From Citrus sinensis (Eukaryota > Streptophyta > Magnoliopsida > Sapindales > Rutaceae): a stretch of DNA of 64,000 nt. Under the pieces are notes generated by a model. It was not told the DNA's origin. It made no database searches and saw only the letters and a program-made list of their open reading frames with translations. Shown piece after piece: positions 48,901 through 60,764 of this stretch. Where the stretch lies: positions 32,651,501-32,715,500 of the forward strand of contig NC_068557.1 of assembly GCF_022201045.2 (NCBI RefSeq), written 5' to 3'. Made by a program: the position numbers and the translations under genes. Position 1 is the stretch's first letter. The number at the start of each line of letters is the position of its first letter.

Positions 48901-51900
48901 CTAACCCTGAGGACACCGGAGGTAAGGCTATCAAGATGTTTCTTTCCCGGCATCTGATATTGTTGATTCAAATGATCACTTTTCTCGTACATAAATGTTT
49001 TCTTTTGTCATTCTTTCTGGGTTGTTGTAGATTTCTTTCCCTCAAGCTAAGAAACTGTTCCTGAGCAAAGTTCATCAATATGTTAAGGACCGTCTTTTGG
49101 ATGCAAAATATGCATGTGCCTTCTTATTCGGTATAACTGAATCAAAGTCCCCTGAGTTTGAAGAGGTATATGGACTAGACTTAATTGGTTCAAAGTAATT
49201 CTTCATGTTCGAGGCGGGTGTATTTTACACTTGTCAGTGTGGTACGATTTCAAAACTATTTTGTCTGAAAATTTCACATCCCATTTGAAATGGCAGGAGA
49301 AACAGAACCTGGCTGATATCATCCAGATGCATCACCAGATGAAGGCACGTCAGATCTCCGTGCAATCTGATGCAAATTCCTTCGCAACATATCCTGAATA
49401 CATTATCCCATATTTGGTCCATACTTTTGCTCATCATTCATGTCCCGATATAGACGAATGCAAGGATGTCAAGGCATTTGAACTAGTATACTGGTATGAA
49501 TTTCGTTGTCTTGAATGTACTTTTATGAGCTATTATACGCTGATCTCTTGCTAATTGGTGAAAATGGAAATTGATCATTCCTACTGATTGCTGTCATATT
49601 CCTTTTTATTCAGTCGACTTTACTTCATTGTTTCTATGCTGATCCATAAAGATGAAGATGTCAAGTCAGAAGCTAGTAACAAGGAGAGCATTTCTGTAAT
49701 AATCTCGATCTTTCGTAGTATTAAGTGCTCCGAAGACATAGTTGACGCAGCAAAGTCAAAGGTTTGGGAAGATACTTCTTTATGTTTGCTGTTGTTGATT
49801 ATTAAATTTAAGCATGTAAACGACCACAAGGATGCAGGGACTAGCCAAACCTGAACTTATATAAGAATTTTTTTTGAATTCCAGAATTCACATGCTATTT
49901 GTGACCTTGGCTTGTCGATAACCAAGCGCTTATCCCGAATGGAGGATAATTCACAAGGGGTGTTTTCATCTGTCTCTCTACCCTCAACGCTGTATAAGCC
50001 ATATGAAAAGAAAGAAGGCGATGATTCTCTTGTAAGTTCTCTCCTGACTGAATTTTGTTTCGCCCTGGCTTCATCATTTTACAGGATTATATTTTTTTCT
50101 AATTAAAAATTACTGTTGTATATTAGATTGGATGTCATGAAGTTTATCATGCTTATTATGTATTTTCTCTGTATCAGCTTGTTTACTTCTTGTCACTTGT
50201 TCAATCTTCAGTGGCCTTCAAATTATCTTTGTAGTCCTCCAAAAGGAAATGAGTTTTTATGTGGCAGTTTTGACTTAACGGCTATATGCCCACTGTGAGA
50301 TGCTAATAATTGACTAATTCTTCTTTTATCATCATCATCTTAATAATAATAATAATAATAATTTCTGTACTATTATTATTGGCCAATCACCTTAAGTGAA
50401 TTGTGATCATGCATGTTAACGTTGCATGGTTTTGACAGGCAAGTGAAAGGCAAACTTGGTTGGCTGATGAGAGTGTCTTGACTCATTTTGAATCGCTTAA
50501 GTTAGAAACTCATGAAGTGGTGAGTTCTCTGGCTTAACAATGCTATTGGCTACATGGATATATTTTACGCATTTTATTTCTATCTCTAATCTTTTGTGCG
50601 CTTTGATCACATTAGGTTGGTTCAGAAATTGCCAGGCATGAGGCTCTGGATGACTTAGAAAAAGATGGAAATGAAGTGCCTTTGGGGAAAATGATACAGC
50701 AATTAAAATCTCAGGGAGCCAAGGGTGGAAAGGCTAAGAAGAAAAAATCATCACCAGCTGAAGTGAAAGGTACTGAAAATGATGTTGATATTCTGCAAAT
50801 GGTTAGGGAGATAAATTTGGATAATCTGGGGGTATTAAATAAGTTTGAATCAAGCAATGGTCATAAACATTTTCCAAGTAAGCAAATAAAAGTTGATCTT
50901 GAGAATGAAGAAATTAAGAAAAGAAAAGCTACCGATGTGACATCTTTTCCAGTACCCAAGCGTCGAAGGTCATTGTCTGCTCATGGTGGTTTCCGAACTC
51001 CAAAAAGTAATTCGAAGGCTCCTTTGAGAGCTTCAGGAGGTGGTTCGCATCATGCTGGAGTTTCCTCATTCCAGTCCATTGACATGGATGATGACATTTC
51101 TGAATCAGAAGTGAAAATATCTACGAAGAAAAAAAAATTTACAAGCAATGAGTCAGACTCGTTTGCATCACGCTTTCAAGGGAGCAGAAGCTTCTCATCA
51201 AAACGTAAAGGGAAATCTGCTGATTTGGGTCATGATAATGAGGCAGATGAAGTTGGAGAAGCAGATGAAGGTGATCTGAAGGTGAGCATTTACTCTATTC
51301 AATTTGCTTTGGGAGGTGAACTACTCCCATATCATGTGGTTGTTAGTACTTCGATTATGAACTCATTTACGGCATCTTCAGAATTCTGACATGCTTTCGA
51401 AGTCTCCTGTTGGATCTGCCAAGAAGCGCAAAAGAAGAAGCATTGCAGGATTGGCAAAGGTGAGCATGACATTGGACTATTTGTTCCTCATTCAAGCTCA
51501 TCTTTTTTATAGTAAACAGAATCTGATGAAAATATGAAAAGATGAGCTTGAAGTGGATTAGGCGTCCACGAGGGGGGGGGGGGGGGTTCTTTCAACTGGG
51601 GGTATCTGATGACAGTCAAAATTCTCAGTTAACCTCATCTATGGTACACAAGGAAAAATCCTTCCTAAAATGTTTTATATAGCTAATACACAAATCGGGA
51701 ATGTGAATCTTGATCCTTGTTGCGTGAAATTGGAGATGATTATTGTAATTAATAACAGTATGATCTAGTCATTTTTATATTTTTACTCAGTTGTTGACTG
51801 CTATTTTTCTTTCTTGATCTTGTTTTGCCATGGTTTCCCTGTAATTATTTAGTTTGAGCTTTGAGCAAATATTTATGCAGAATGGTGCTCAAATGTTTTT

Positions 51901-54636
51901 CTCCTCTTATATACGTTTGAACAAGGTTTGGGGTTGAATTCATTATTTTCTTCCCCTTCTATTTTCTTTTTTCAGTCCCTGGGGTAATCTTCTTTCTTGT
52001 CCATGACCATTTTTAACAAATTGGCGATATCTTTTTGTCTTTTAATGTGGCTTTTTTCAATCAATACTGAGAATTAAAATTTCCATACTTTTGAACACTT
52101 TTTACTTTGCAGCGACTTTAAAGATTCTTATTCTAAAAGCTCACAGTTAATTGCTGGAGGGACTCCCTCTTGACTCACATAGTGTATGATCTATGGTATT
52201 GTTTTAGCAAATATAGTACTCTCTATCATGTATTGCTAACTTTTTCAATAATCCTGCTCGGGATATACTCTTATTTCTAGTTTATTTTTGCCTAAAATAG
52301 GAGATCATCTATATCTTCCATGTAAAATGTAATTTGCTGACATTTTATTTGCTTTCTCTTCAGTGTACAACAAAGAATGCTGGAGTTAATATTGAAGACT
52401 TGATTGGTTACAGAATAAAAGTCTGGTGGCCCATGGATAAGCAGTGAGTATCCAATCAAGATATATTGGGTGGAAAATGTAAATAAAGCAGTATAATGCA
52501 GAGGATACGGATGCTTTAATTTTGTGTCCATGCTTGTGTACATATAGAATTAGAATTTAGGATTAACCTCAAATAGGGATCTTTTAGGGCATTAACCTCA
52601 GAAATTGACATACATCAAAGTTTAGTTGCAATAATTTTGGCTGCTGCTAAGGGTTCTATGCCTTGCTCTCCATCCATGTCTAATCACATTTACATGTGCA
52701 TGCATGTGTTTGAGCATTCAAAAAAGATTTTTTAACCTCTAATTTCCTTTCATGCATGGTGTGTAGAGATTACTTGAGAACCAGTTTGTCGTACATTGAA
52801 TCAGACCAAACCTTTCTCATATTAAATTTGTCAATTCATCATGTTATATTGTTTTCTAAAGAGCCTAATTTAATTTAGTGTTGCAGGGTTGTATCCTACT
52901 GCAACTGAAGCTTTATTTCCATTCATTCTCATTTTGAAATACCAATATAATTTTTTTTTTTTTTTAACGACAGTACTGGAAAGATGATTTGTTGATGTAT
53001 CTTATTGCTAAATCAACAGGTTTTATGAAGGCACTATTAAATCTTATGACCCTATAAAAAAGAAGCATGTGGTAAGTTGCAGTTTAGTGGCTTTTCTCTC
53101 TGAGTTCTTATCTTGGGGCTGCTTGATGTGAGTTATTTGTCTCTATTTTTCACATGATCCTTAAGATAATTCTTTCTGTTGGCATGGTATTATAGATATT
53201 ATATGATGATGAAGATGTAGAAGTACTTCGTTTAGATAAAGAACGGTGGGAGCTTCTTGACAATGGTCGCAAGCCTACAAAGGTTTAAGATTCTCTTTCT
53301 TCAGCGTTTTTCCAAAGTTTCCTTGAATGCAGCAATGATTGACATTATCCAAAGTTCTAATAACTTTTTCCTTACTCTATCTATAGAAATCAAAGTCGAA
53401 TTCATTGAAGCATGCCTCGTTAATACAAGTGTAAGTGTTGTCTTTAGACGATCCATGCTCCCAAAAGTGGCAGTTTTATTTATTTTATTTTATTTCATTT
53501 TTTGGTGAAAGTGAACCGGCGGCAATTTTTCCCACAATAATGTTGTGTTTTTTCTAAGATAGTACTGAGGTTCTGGACTTTGTTCTCTATGTAACTTACT
53601 ATTGCTCTTAGACAATAACATTCCACTCATTTATTCTTTAATTGTTTCTCAGATCATCTGGGAAGAAGAATAAACTTTCGGGTGGTGCACGTCAAAATAA
53701 GAAATCAATGAAGTGAGTAACATTTGGCTTCTCAGATGCAACTGTGCTAATCTATTTCTATTTTGAAGTTTTAAATCAATTGGTCTTCGTTTTTTTAGAG
53801 ATAAGGGGAAGAGAACTCCAAAGAAAAGCTTGAAGGACAGGCCAAAATTTGCATCAAAGAGCTACTTTAGTGAAGATGAGGACAGTGAGAAAACTGACGT
53901 TTCAGATCCTAAACCCACTACTGTGTCAAAAGTTCTTGAAACGAACTCAGGTTATTTGTTTCATCTGTTAGATATCACTGATTTTTTCAGTTGCAATGCA
54001 ATAAACAAAAAACAGACTGCGACTGGAAAGAAGGAATCCATGTCTTTTTGGTTTTTTATTTTATTTTTCTTTTGTTCGTCAGGTGATTCTCAAGGCAAAC
54101 GAGCGGACATGGAGGATGAAAATCTCACTGACAAGGAGGAATCTGACAAGGAATTTAAGATGATTTCTGAAGAGAGGGATGTTGAAGATACAGAGGGGAA
54201 CCTGAATGGTGAGGATGAGTCGGATGAAGTAGATAAGATGGATTCTGAAGAAAAACCTGCAGAAGAGGTGGGGAGTGTTCCACAAGATGAAAAAAGTGAT
54301 GAAGAAGACAAAGAAGAGGCTGAATCAAGTAAAGGCTCAAGAGAGGAAGCTAATGAAGATGGCAAATCTGATTCTGAAGGGAATGAAGAAATTAATGGTG
54401 ATGGGAGTAGTCCTATGAATCCAGAGAAATCTCAGAATGAATTACCAAAGCCTGTTGATGCAGATGATGCTGAAATATCTGATGATGAGCCTCTTGTACT
54501 TATGCCCAACTTTTCATTTAAGCATATGAATATTACTAACCTGCAGCAGTGATTGAAATTTTAACTTGATTTTGGGCTTGTGCAGAGCAAGTGGAAGCTT
54601 AAAGTAGGAAAATCAGGCTCAAGGCGAGTAGGCTAA
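42969..54636 (+). CDS. PDS5A: PDS5 sister-chromatid cohesion cofactor
   Basis: I traced 33 coding exons with consistent phases and GT-AG junctions: 42969-43061, 43721-43924, 44028-44209, 44386-44512, 44659-44868, 45009-45225, 45299-45444, 45546-45691, 46135-46284, 46407-46455, 46555-46746, 47038-47220, 47626-47780, 47855-47981, 48097-48246, 48327-48386, 48578-48714, 48804-48921, 49031-49165, 49297-49493, 49614-49761, 49885-50031, 50439-50519, 50616-51281, 51382-51459, 52364-52443, 53020-53071, 53196-53282, 53387-53430, 53653-53712, 53799-53950, 54083-54495, 54586-54636. That gives 1678 residues (Arabidopsis PDS5A about 1605). Residues 1 to ~1115 are HEAT-repeat helices. A Lys/Ser-rich disordered stretch (1119-1370) follows, then a Tudor-like domain (about 1377-1435: DLIGYRIKVWWPMDKQFYEG, YDDEDVEVL). 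The acidic tail ends SKWKLKVGKSGSRRVG. PDS5 regulates cohesin loading and release, DNA repair and meiosis. Exon 10 (49 nt) has an earlier decoy acceptor at 46384 whose frame closes. Confidence 0.94.
51571..51586. repeat. 15-nt guanine homopolymer in a PDS5 intron
   Basis: A run of 15 G (51572-51586) lies in the 904-nt intron between exons 25 and 26. It could form a quadruplex in DNA or pre-mRNA; its true length may be uncertain. Confidence 0.9.
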
Positions 54637-55735
54637 GCTGCTTGGGCTTGCTACCAAATTTCACATCAGAATATTCAAAGCTGTGGTGCTGTAGCATAGT
54701 CGTGATAGTTGGCAGAGGGTAGAAGGAGATGAATGCCATTTTAACTCTGTAAACAAACTAATAAAAGCAGAAAATGTAAAAATAACTACCATAGGCATTC
54801 CAGCTGTTTAGGTAAGAATGTTAGTGTCAGTTAAAAAGATTTGGGCGATGACCATTTCAAGTGACCCTTTGTAGCTATAGATGTTGGGATTTGTACGTAC
54901 TGACTTGTGGTGGGTGGGTGTAGACAGTAGAGCATCTTTCTGATAGCCATGGCTGTTAAACTAGGTAGGCGAGATGTACATACATTACAGCTACGTATTG
55001 GTGATAGTTGTATGTTGGTTTATTCATGCTTGCTTGGTTTGGCACCTAGCATCGCATCCATCAAAGTTAAAGACATGGTTTGACTGTCATTGTCATTATT
55101 ATTTTGTTGGGATTAATTGCCCTCTCTCTATTATTATCATTTTCCTTTTCTTCCTGTTCTGTATTAAATTCATGATGATATATGAATATCATATCGAATC
55201 TACTATTAGTATTAGTGGTGCGAAACTGAAAATGAGCTTTTAGCCATCTGAGCCTGTGGAAGGAGATGGTATTGTTTTTATGTAAAGTGGAATGGAAGTA
55301 GAAGTGAACGGAGAACAGGATCAAAGGTAAAATGAGTCTAGGTGAATCTGCACTTGTTGAAATTGCATTTCTTTGAACGAGCAGCTCCGCGCACGTGCTC
55401 CTATCCTGAACATATTTGAGATTCAAACGGAAGGATAGTGAACCCTAAACACAAAGGAGTAAGGATGGCTGGATCAACGACACGATTTTATCTTTGTCAA
55501 TGTCCATTACCATGGTGATTGGTGAGTCCCATGGTAGATGATAAAGTTGGGTGAAAAGTCAAACATGAGACCAGTCAAAACAGAGACCAAGACTTCAGAC
55601 ACGGCTACTGGTCAACTCCTAAACACACGTGTCTATCAAGCTAATTTGTTTATTTTATTATTTCTTTTGAAAAAAAAAAAAAAGGCTAAAAAAAGGCGAC
55701 TCTTTGGTTTCTAAAACTGAGTGAGCTGAGCTGGA
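54637..55735. other. PDS5 3' UTR and promoter of the C2 gene
   Basis: No gene is seen. The first few hundred bases probably hold the PDS5 3' UTR. ACGTG-core sites occur near 55393 (GCACGTGC) and 55627 (CACACGTG), in what would be the C2-gene promoter. Confidence 0.5.
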
Positions 55736-55822
55736 ATGGCCGATAAAACCAGACAGATAAGGAAGGAAGGATATCAGAAACGAGCAAAGGAAAGAGAAAA
55801 TACCCACTCTCTTCTGTTAATG
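55736..55822 (+). promoter_or_regulatory. uORF in the first (non-coding) exon of the C2 gene
   Basis: A 29-codon frame starting MADKTRQIRKEGYQK ends with Met at the last codon before a donor ATG|GTGAGC. If the leader intron 55823-56614 is spliced, the next bases are TGA, so the uORF stops exactly at the junction. It depends on the exon being transcribed as I infer, from the GTGAGC donor and the TTTGCAG acceptor. Confidence 0.45.
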
Positions 55823-56656
55823 GTGAGCCTGCTTTATGATATTTTGGTTTAGGTACTGGTTATGTTGTGTTTGTTTTCATAAAAACCAGACACGACTAGT
55901 AGTGATCGGTTGCTTTCTTCCGGTTTTTGTCTGTAAATAGAACCAGTTAGTTTTGTCGGTAGTTCAATAACGCAGTCACGGAGGATAAGTTCGGTGAGAT
56001 AAGTGGTTTCGAATCAGTGTCACTGGGTTATTTCTCCCAACCGATATAGTTATATCTTATTATTAACTAGTAAAATATTGCTGCTCATTCATCTTTACCT
56101 TTCACAGTTGCTTGCTTGCTTCTTTTTTCTCCTTATTCTCCAAATCCACACGGCAGTAACAAGGTTTTCTCTCTCTCGCAATGTGAAAATTATATTTTAT
56201 TATGTGTTTGAGCTGATGTGTTTGCGGTGTTCTCGAAATTTGAGAATACATCTTGCTTGTAAATTCTGTGGGTATGATTGATACCTGATGCGTTATTGTT
56301 CTTCATTTCTTTCCTTTCTGTGGTAAAACAATTCGTTATAAAAAATTCTTCCTTTATAAAGAAATGCTTCATTTTGCATATTCGATTGCTTCAATTAGCA
56401 CGTTCTTTCGCCAATTGGCTAATTTTTCCCCTTTTTTAAAAAAAAAAAAATTATTTATTTTGAACGTGGACAAACTTTCATGATACTAGTTTTTTCCTAA
56501 TTTCTAATGTCTTTGTTTCTTAGTCCCTTTTTTTTTTTTTTTTTTTGCCCAATTAAAAACTTGAGATTGATTTCTGATATATTCCCTTTGAATGTTTTGT
56601 TCTTTTCTTTGCAGTGAGTGCCAAGTTCTTAAGCGATCCATCTTAGAAACTGCATT

Positions 56657-57553
56657 ATGAGGCAGCCATTTGGACAGCTAAAAGTGACTGTGGTGCAAGG
56701 GAAAAGGTTGGTGATCCGAGATTTCAAGAGCAGTGATCCTTATGTTGTACTCAAGTTGGGCAATCAGGTAATCTCAAGTTCTGCTCTTTTTATCATATGT
56801 TGTCTAGTGTCTACCTTCTCTTCTATAATAAAATGCTTGACAAGTTTTGTATTAGATAATATGTATGTAAGTTTGCTGTCAGCAATGATAGATTTTTCTT
56901 TTTTTCTTTTTTCAAACAAAAACTTTAATTATCATTCTTGTGTCTTTTGTGACAGATGGCAAAGACTAAGGTTATAAACAGTTGCCTTAATCCCGTTTGG
57001 AATGAGGAGCATAGTTTGTCTCTCACAGAGCCAGTTGGAGTTCTGAGTTTGGTATGTTTATGCTCTGATACTCGGTGCATATTATTCTTGATGATTTATG
57101 TGATTTATATATATCAAATCTGAAGTAGGTATTTGAGCAATCTCATAATCTAGCCGAGTTAGTTCTTTTTCTGGACTAGTCTTCATCAAACTGTGAAAAG
57201 GATAAATCATCCATTATATCTAGTAACTTGAAGCTGCTAATCAATCAAATTCGTCATTGTTGCAGGAAGTGTTTGATAAAGACCGATTCAAGGCAGATGA
57301 CAAGATGGGAAAGGCCTACCTCAACCTTCAACCAATAATCTCTGCTGCAAGGTTGAGGCATCTTGTGCATGTCTCATCTGGAGAGACACCATTAAGGAAA
57401 ATTATTCCAGATTCAGAAAACTGCCTAGCCAGGGAAAGCTCAATTATTTGTATAAATGGTGAAGTGGTGCAAAATGTTTGGTTAAGGCTCTGTGAAGTTG
57501 AGTCAGGGGAGATAGAACTAAAAGTCAAGATAGTCGATGCTCCTTCGAGGTAG
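56657..57553 (+). CDS. Small single-C2-domain protein (CAR-like)
   Basis: Three coding exons, 56657-56767, 56956-57051 and 57266-57553, give 164 residues, nearly all one C2 domain. GQLKVTVVQGKRLVIRDFKSSDPYVVLKLG carries the first calcium-loop aspartates (Asp22 and Asp27 region), KTKVINSCLNPVWNEEH is the polybasic/NPxW strand, and EVFDKDRFKADDKMGKAYLNL carries the second calcium loop. The C-terminal third (about 95-150) matches the insert typical of plant C2-domain ABA-related proteins. Such proteins bind membranes in a calcium-dependent way; CAR proteins recruit ABA receptors, but whether this member does is unknown. A leader intron (55823-56614) precedes it. Gene order suggests At5g47710 as the counterpart. 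Confidence 0.9.
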
Positions 57554-58732
57554 GATAGTGCAGTGCCTCAAGTAGTGTTAAGTGTACTGTCTTGTTTGTA
57601 GTCTAGTCTACTTGCTTCAGATTTATCAATAAGATTAATTTGTCTGTAATTTAGGCATTTAGTAAGTGTAATGTATAATGTGTAGCTGGTTTGAAATTGA
57701 AATTTGAAATGATCTTAAGTTCGATGAAAATGAATGGCATTTTCTGTACCTAGCTTGTGCAAGCAAGTTGTACTTTTGATGAGATGAGAGCCGAGTTGGT
57801 CTTTATTTATGTGTCCTCTCTTTTTTCTCTAATTGTCTCCTTGGAATTTGGATGCTAAAGCCTTTATTTTCATGTCGTGCTAATGCTGGTATTTTATGGA
57901 AAATGGCTACGGAGGAGTATCACTTATAAGGACCAGGGACCATGAAATCCAATTTTACTTTAAGAGTGATGATTTATTGGGCGATGGTGTCCGTGACAGT
58001 ATCACGTGGTGTTATTTGATTAATTTATAACTTAAATGTTATTTATGGAGAGTCATAGAAAATTCTCTCATATGTCTAGATACTCAGCATATTGTGGTCA
58101 CTTGTGTTCATGAGATCATTCTCTTTAATTTTAAGAAGAGATGAGTTTATATGCTAGCAAAAAAGGAGCATCTTTTTTATTTATTTATTTTGGGTTAAAG
58201 GGAATAAAAATCACAAATATTGTTTCTCAAATTAATTAGTATCTATTTTTTCTTTAAAAAAAAAAAGAAAATTGAAACAAAACTAATCTTATTAAAAAAT
58301 ATCAAAAAGAAAGAAGTGATATGGTGAGGGTGACAATTTGATCCGACCCGAATTTTGGCCCGATTAATCCGATCTTAAGTTTTCGAAATTTAACCTGAAT
58401 ATTCAGGTTTCGGGTCAAGTTTGAGGCAAAAAATTATGGCCCAATCAAAACCAAAAGTAGTTCTCTCCTTAAAAAAATTATGGCCCTAGACACAGTAAGA
58501 AAGAATTGGTTTTGGTTCATGAATGACATCGCTAAAAACCAAAAGTAGTTCTCTCCTACTTCTTATTGATGCTAGAAATAAAGTTGTAGTGATGGCGGTG
58601 TGTAAATAGTAAATATTTAATAATAACAGTTTTGTTCGGGATTTTTTAATTAAATATATCCTATTTACCCCAAAATACTTATAATGCATTTACTTTTTAA
58701 ATTGGAGAATTGAAATTCAGAATTTGAATAAT

Positions 58733-59557
58733 TGATAGTGTTTATTTCACAAAATAATGATGAAAATGAGAATTATTTAAGTGGGGCCCATAGTAAAATG
58801 GGATTAGGGAATGAGAATTTGATTCCCAATGGGGGGTTGGAAATCAGATTCTCATTCTCAAAACTATCTGTATTATCTCCATTAAATTTTCATAATCCCT
58901 AAATTTTCTCAGTTAAGTTCTAACACTTTTGTATTTTTGTCCCTTTTGAATTTATAAAAATACCTAGAATTTTTATGATATTTACTAAGAGGTCCTTTAT
59001 TATTTATTATTACTAACAATATAATGATAATAATAATTATTTTAATAATAATTATTATTAGTATTATTTTTGCTACTGCTGTTGTTATTGTTGTTGTCTT
59101 CATTATCATTTTTATTAAATTTATAATAATAATAATTAATGTCGTCATCATCATTATTAATATTGTTATTATTAAAATTTATTTATTTTATTATTTTAAT
59201 TATTATTATCATTAATGTCATTATTAGTATTAAAATATATTAATTTAATTAATTTAATTAATTTAATTATTATTATTTTCATTATTATTATTATTATTAT
59301 TATTTTATTCTTACTATTGTTATTATTATAATAGACGCAAATAAAACTAAGTATCACAATTAACAAATGGCATTTTAATAACTTGGAACAATTTGTTTTA
59401 ATTCCAAGATAAAATAAACACATCAGTGGAATACAATCTATTCTGGTTCTAATTCCAACAACTCAATTAAACAATTTATTTTGATTTTCTTTTCTCATTT
59501 TGATTCCAGTGCATTTCAATTCCAGCTCATTCAAATTATCAATTAGTAAATACATCA
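58733..59557. mobile_element. Second member of the ATT-carrying MITE family
   Basis: Its right half follows the 38.4-38.6 kb element motif by motif: [45 protein letters not shown] near the end and ATCAATTAGTAAATAC at the terminus. The left half shares GTGTTTATTT and ATGAGAAT. The internal ATT/AAT tract (about 58998-59335) is longer and interrupted. The target duplication is not clear in this copy. Confidence 0.65.
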
Positions 59558-59599
59558 TAAATCTCTATCCCCATTTGGGGACATAATTGAAAAATACCC

Positions 59600-59865
59600 A
59601 TAAAGTCGAGTAAATTGAGTGTGAAGTCAAGTAAGTCGAGAAAGTGAATAAGTTAAGAAGGTGAATAACTGACGTACTAAGTTGCAAGATAAATTTAAAA
59701 AAGTCTCAATTATAAAGTCGAGAAAGTTAAATGCAAAGTCTAGTATGAAGTTGAGAAAATTGGACATGAGGATAAGTAAGTCAAGTGAGTTAATTACAAA
59801 GTTGAGTATGAAGTTAAGAAAATTGGGTATGAAGTTGAGTAAGTCGACTAAGTTAGCGTTTATTT
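59600..59865 (+). repeat. Degenerate AAGTCGAGTAAG-type tandem repeat
   Basis: Repeated variants of AAGTYGAGTATGAAGTYRAGAAARTTGG with irregular spacing. The 66-codon frame across it (Lys/Ser/Met-rich) is a by-product of the repeat and is not called. Confidence 0.7.
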
Positions 59866-60764
59866 TTTCATCTGAAATTTGAATGCCTGAGTGTTACTGA
59901 AATCTAAATGGATGTAAGTAGTATATATGTCAGAATAATATGTTTATTTTTTATTTTTTGATGTATGGGTATAAGTGGTAAGTTATTTGTTTTTATAAAC
60001 TGAAAACATCTTAAATATAATATTTATATACTTATGACCTTAAAAGTATTATATATCCTTGAAGTTTAAATATGCACATATTTATGGTGTTATCTAGTAT
60101 AATAGTTTTTATATATTATAAGTATTTATAAGGTAAGCATTTGATATATAATTTATAAAAAATAATTTTGATAACAGTATTTTTTTACAATGTAACGTAA
60201 TATGTATGCATAAAAAAATTGTTATCTAATGATAAAAGAATTTGCTTAAAATTTAAATTGAATGTATGTTAAGTATTTGATACCAAATAAAATTTGAGAT
60301 CAAGGGAAATTTTAATATAATATCTAATAGTTAGGCAGGAAATAAATACATTTAACAAGGGTATTTGTAAGGAGAAAAATTGATTTTTCATTCACACATT
60401 TTATCATTTATATAAAAATCAGGAGATTTTACTTTTTCTATTGAGTTAAAAATGTTGTACAATAAAACTTCAAAAAAAAAAATAAGCAAACTAAAATATC
60501 AAAACATCCTAAATCAAGCCAAATTAAGACTTTGGACATAAAAACAAACACCCCTAAGTCAATTATAATGTGTCAAAATTAAGTCTATAATCGAGCAATT
60601 TTATAAATGATTTTAAATAAGGGCATTTCAGTATTTTCATCAATTTTTGGGTACATCTATGTAAAACTAAGAGACAACAAGGCATTTGTTTGGTATTTTG
60701 CTAGGATTGGGGATGGGGCATCTACGCTGCCATTTGCCCTTTCGTTTGTTCATGTTGTTATGCG

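Larger units (their letters stand above)
57554..60764. other. Repeat-rich region between the C2 and ALKBH2 genes
   Basis: No gene is seen. About 58320-58450 resembles a hAT terminus (GGTGACAATTTGATCCGACC, then GGCCCGATTAATCCG). Next to it a 23-bp motif, AACCAAAAGTAGTTCTCTCC, occurs twice (58447 and 58535). A MITE follows at 58733-59557, then a tandem-repeat stretch. 59.9-60.7 kb is plain AT-rich DNA. Confidence 0.6.

Noticed and set aside
54090-54365. Ser-rich antisense frame over the PDS5 acidic tail
   Set aside because: It is the complement of GA-rich Glu/Asp codons, a typical shadow frame.
58909-59423. Ile-rich frames on both strands
   Set aside because: Translation of ATT/AAT repeats inside a MITE.
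59682-59882. 66-codon Lys/Ser-rich frame
   Set aside because: Product of a degenerate AAGTYGAGTA tandem repeat with no coding signature.
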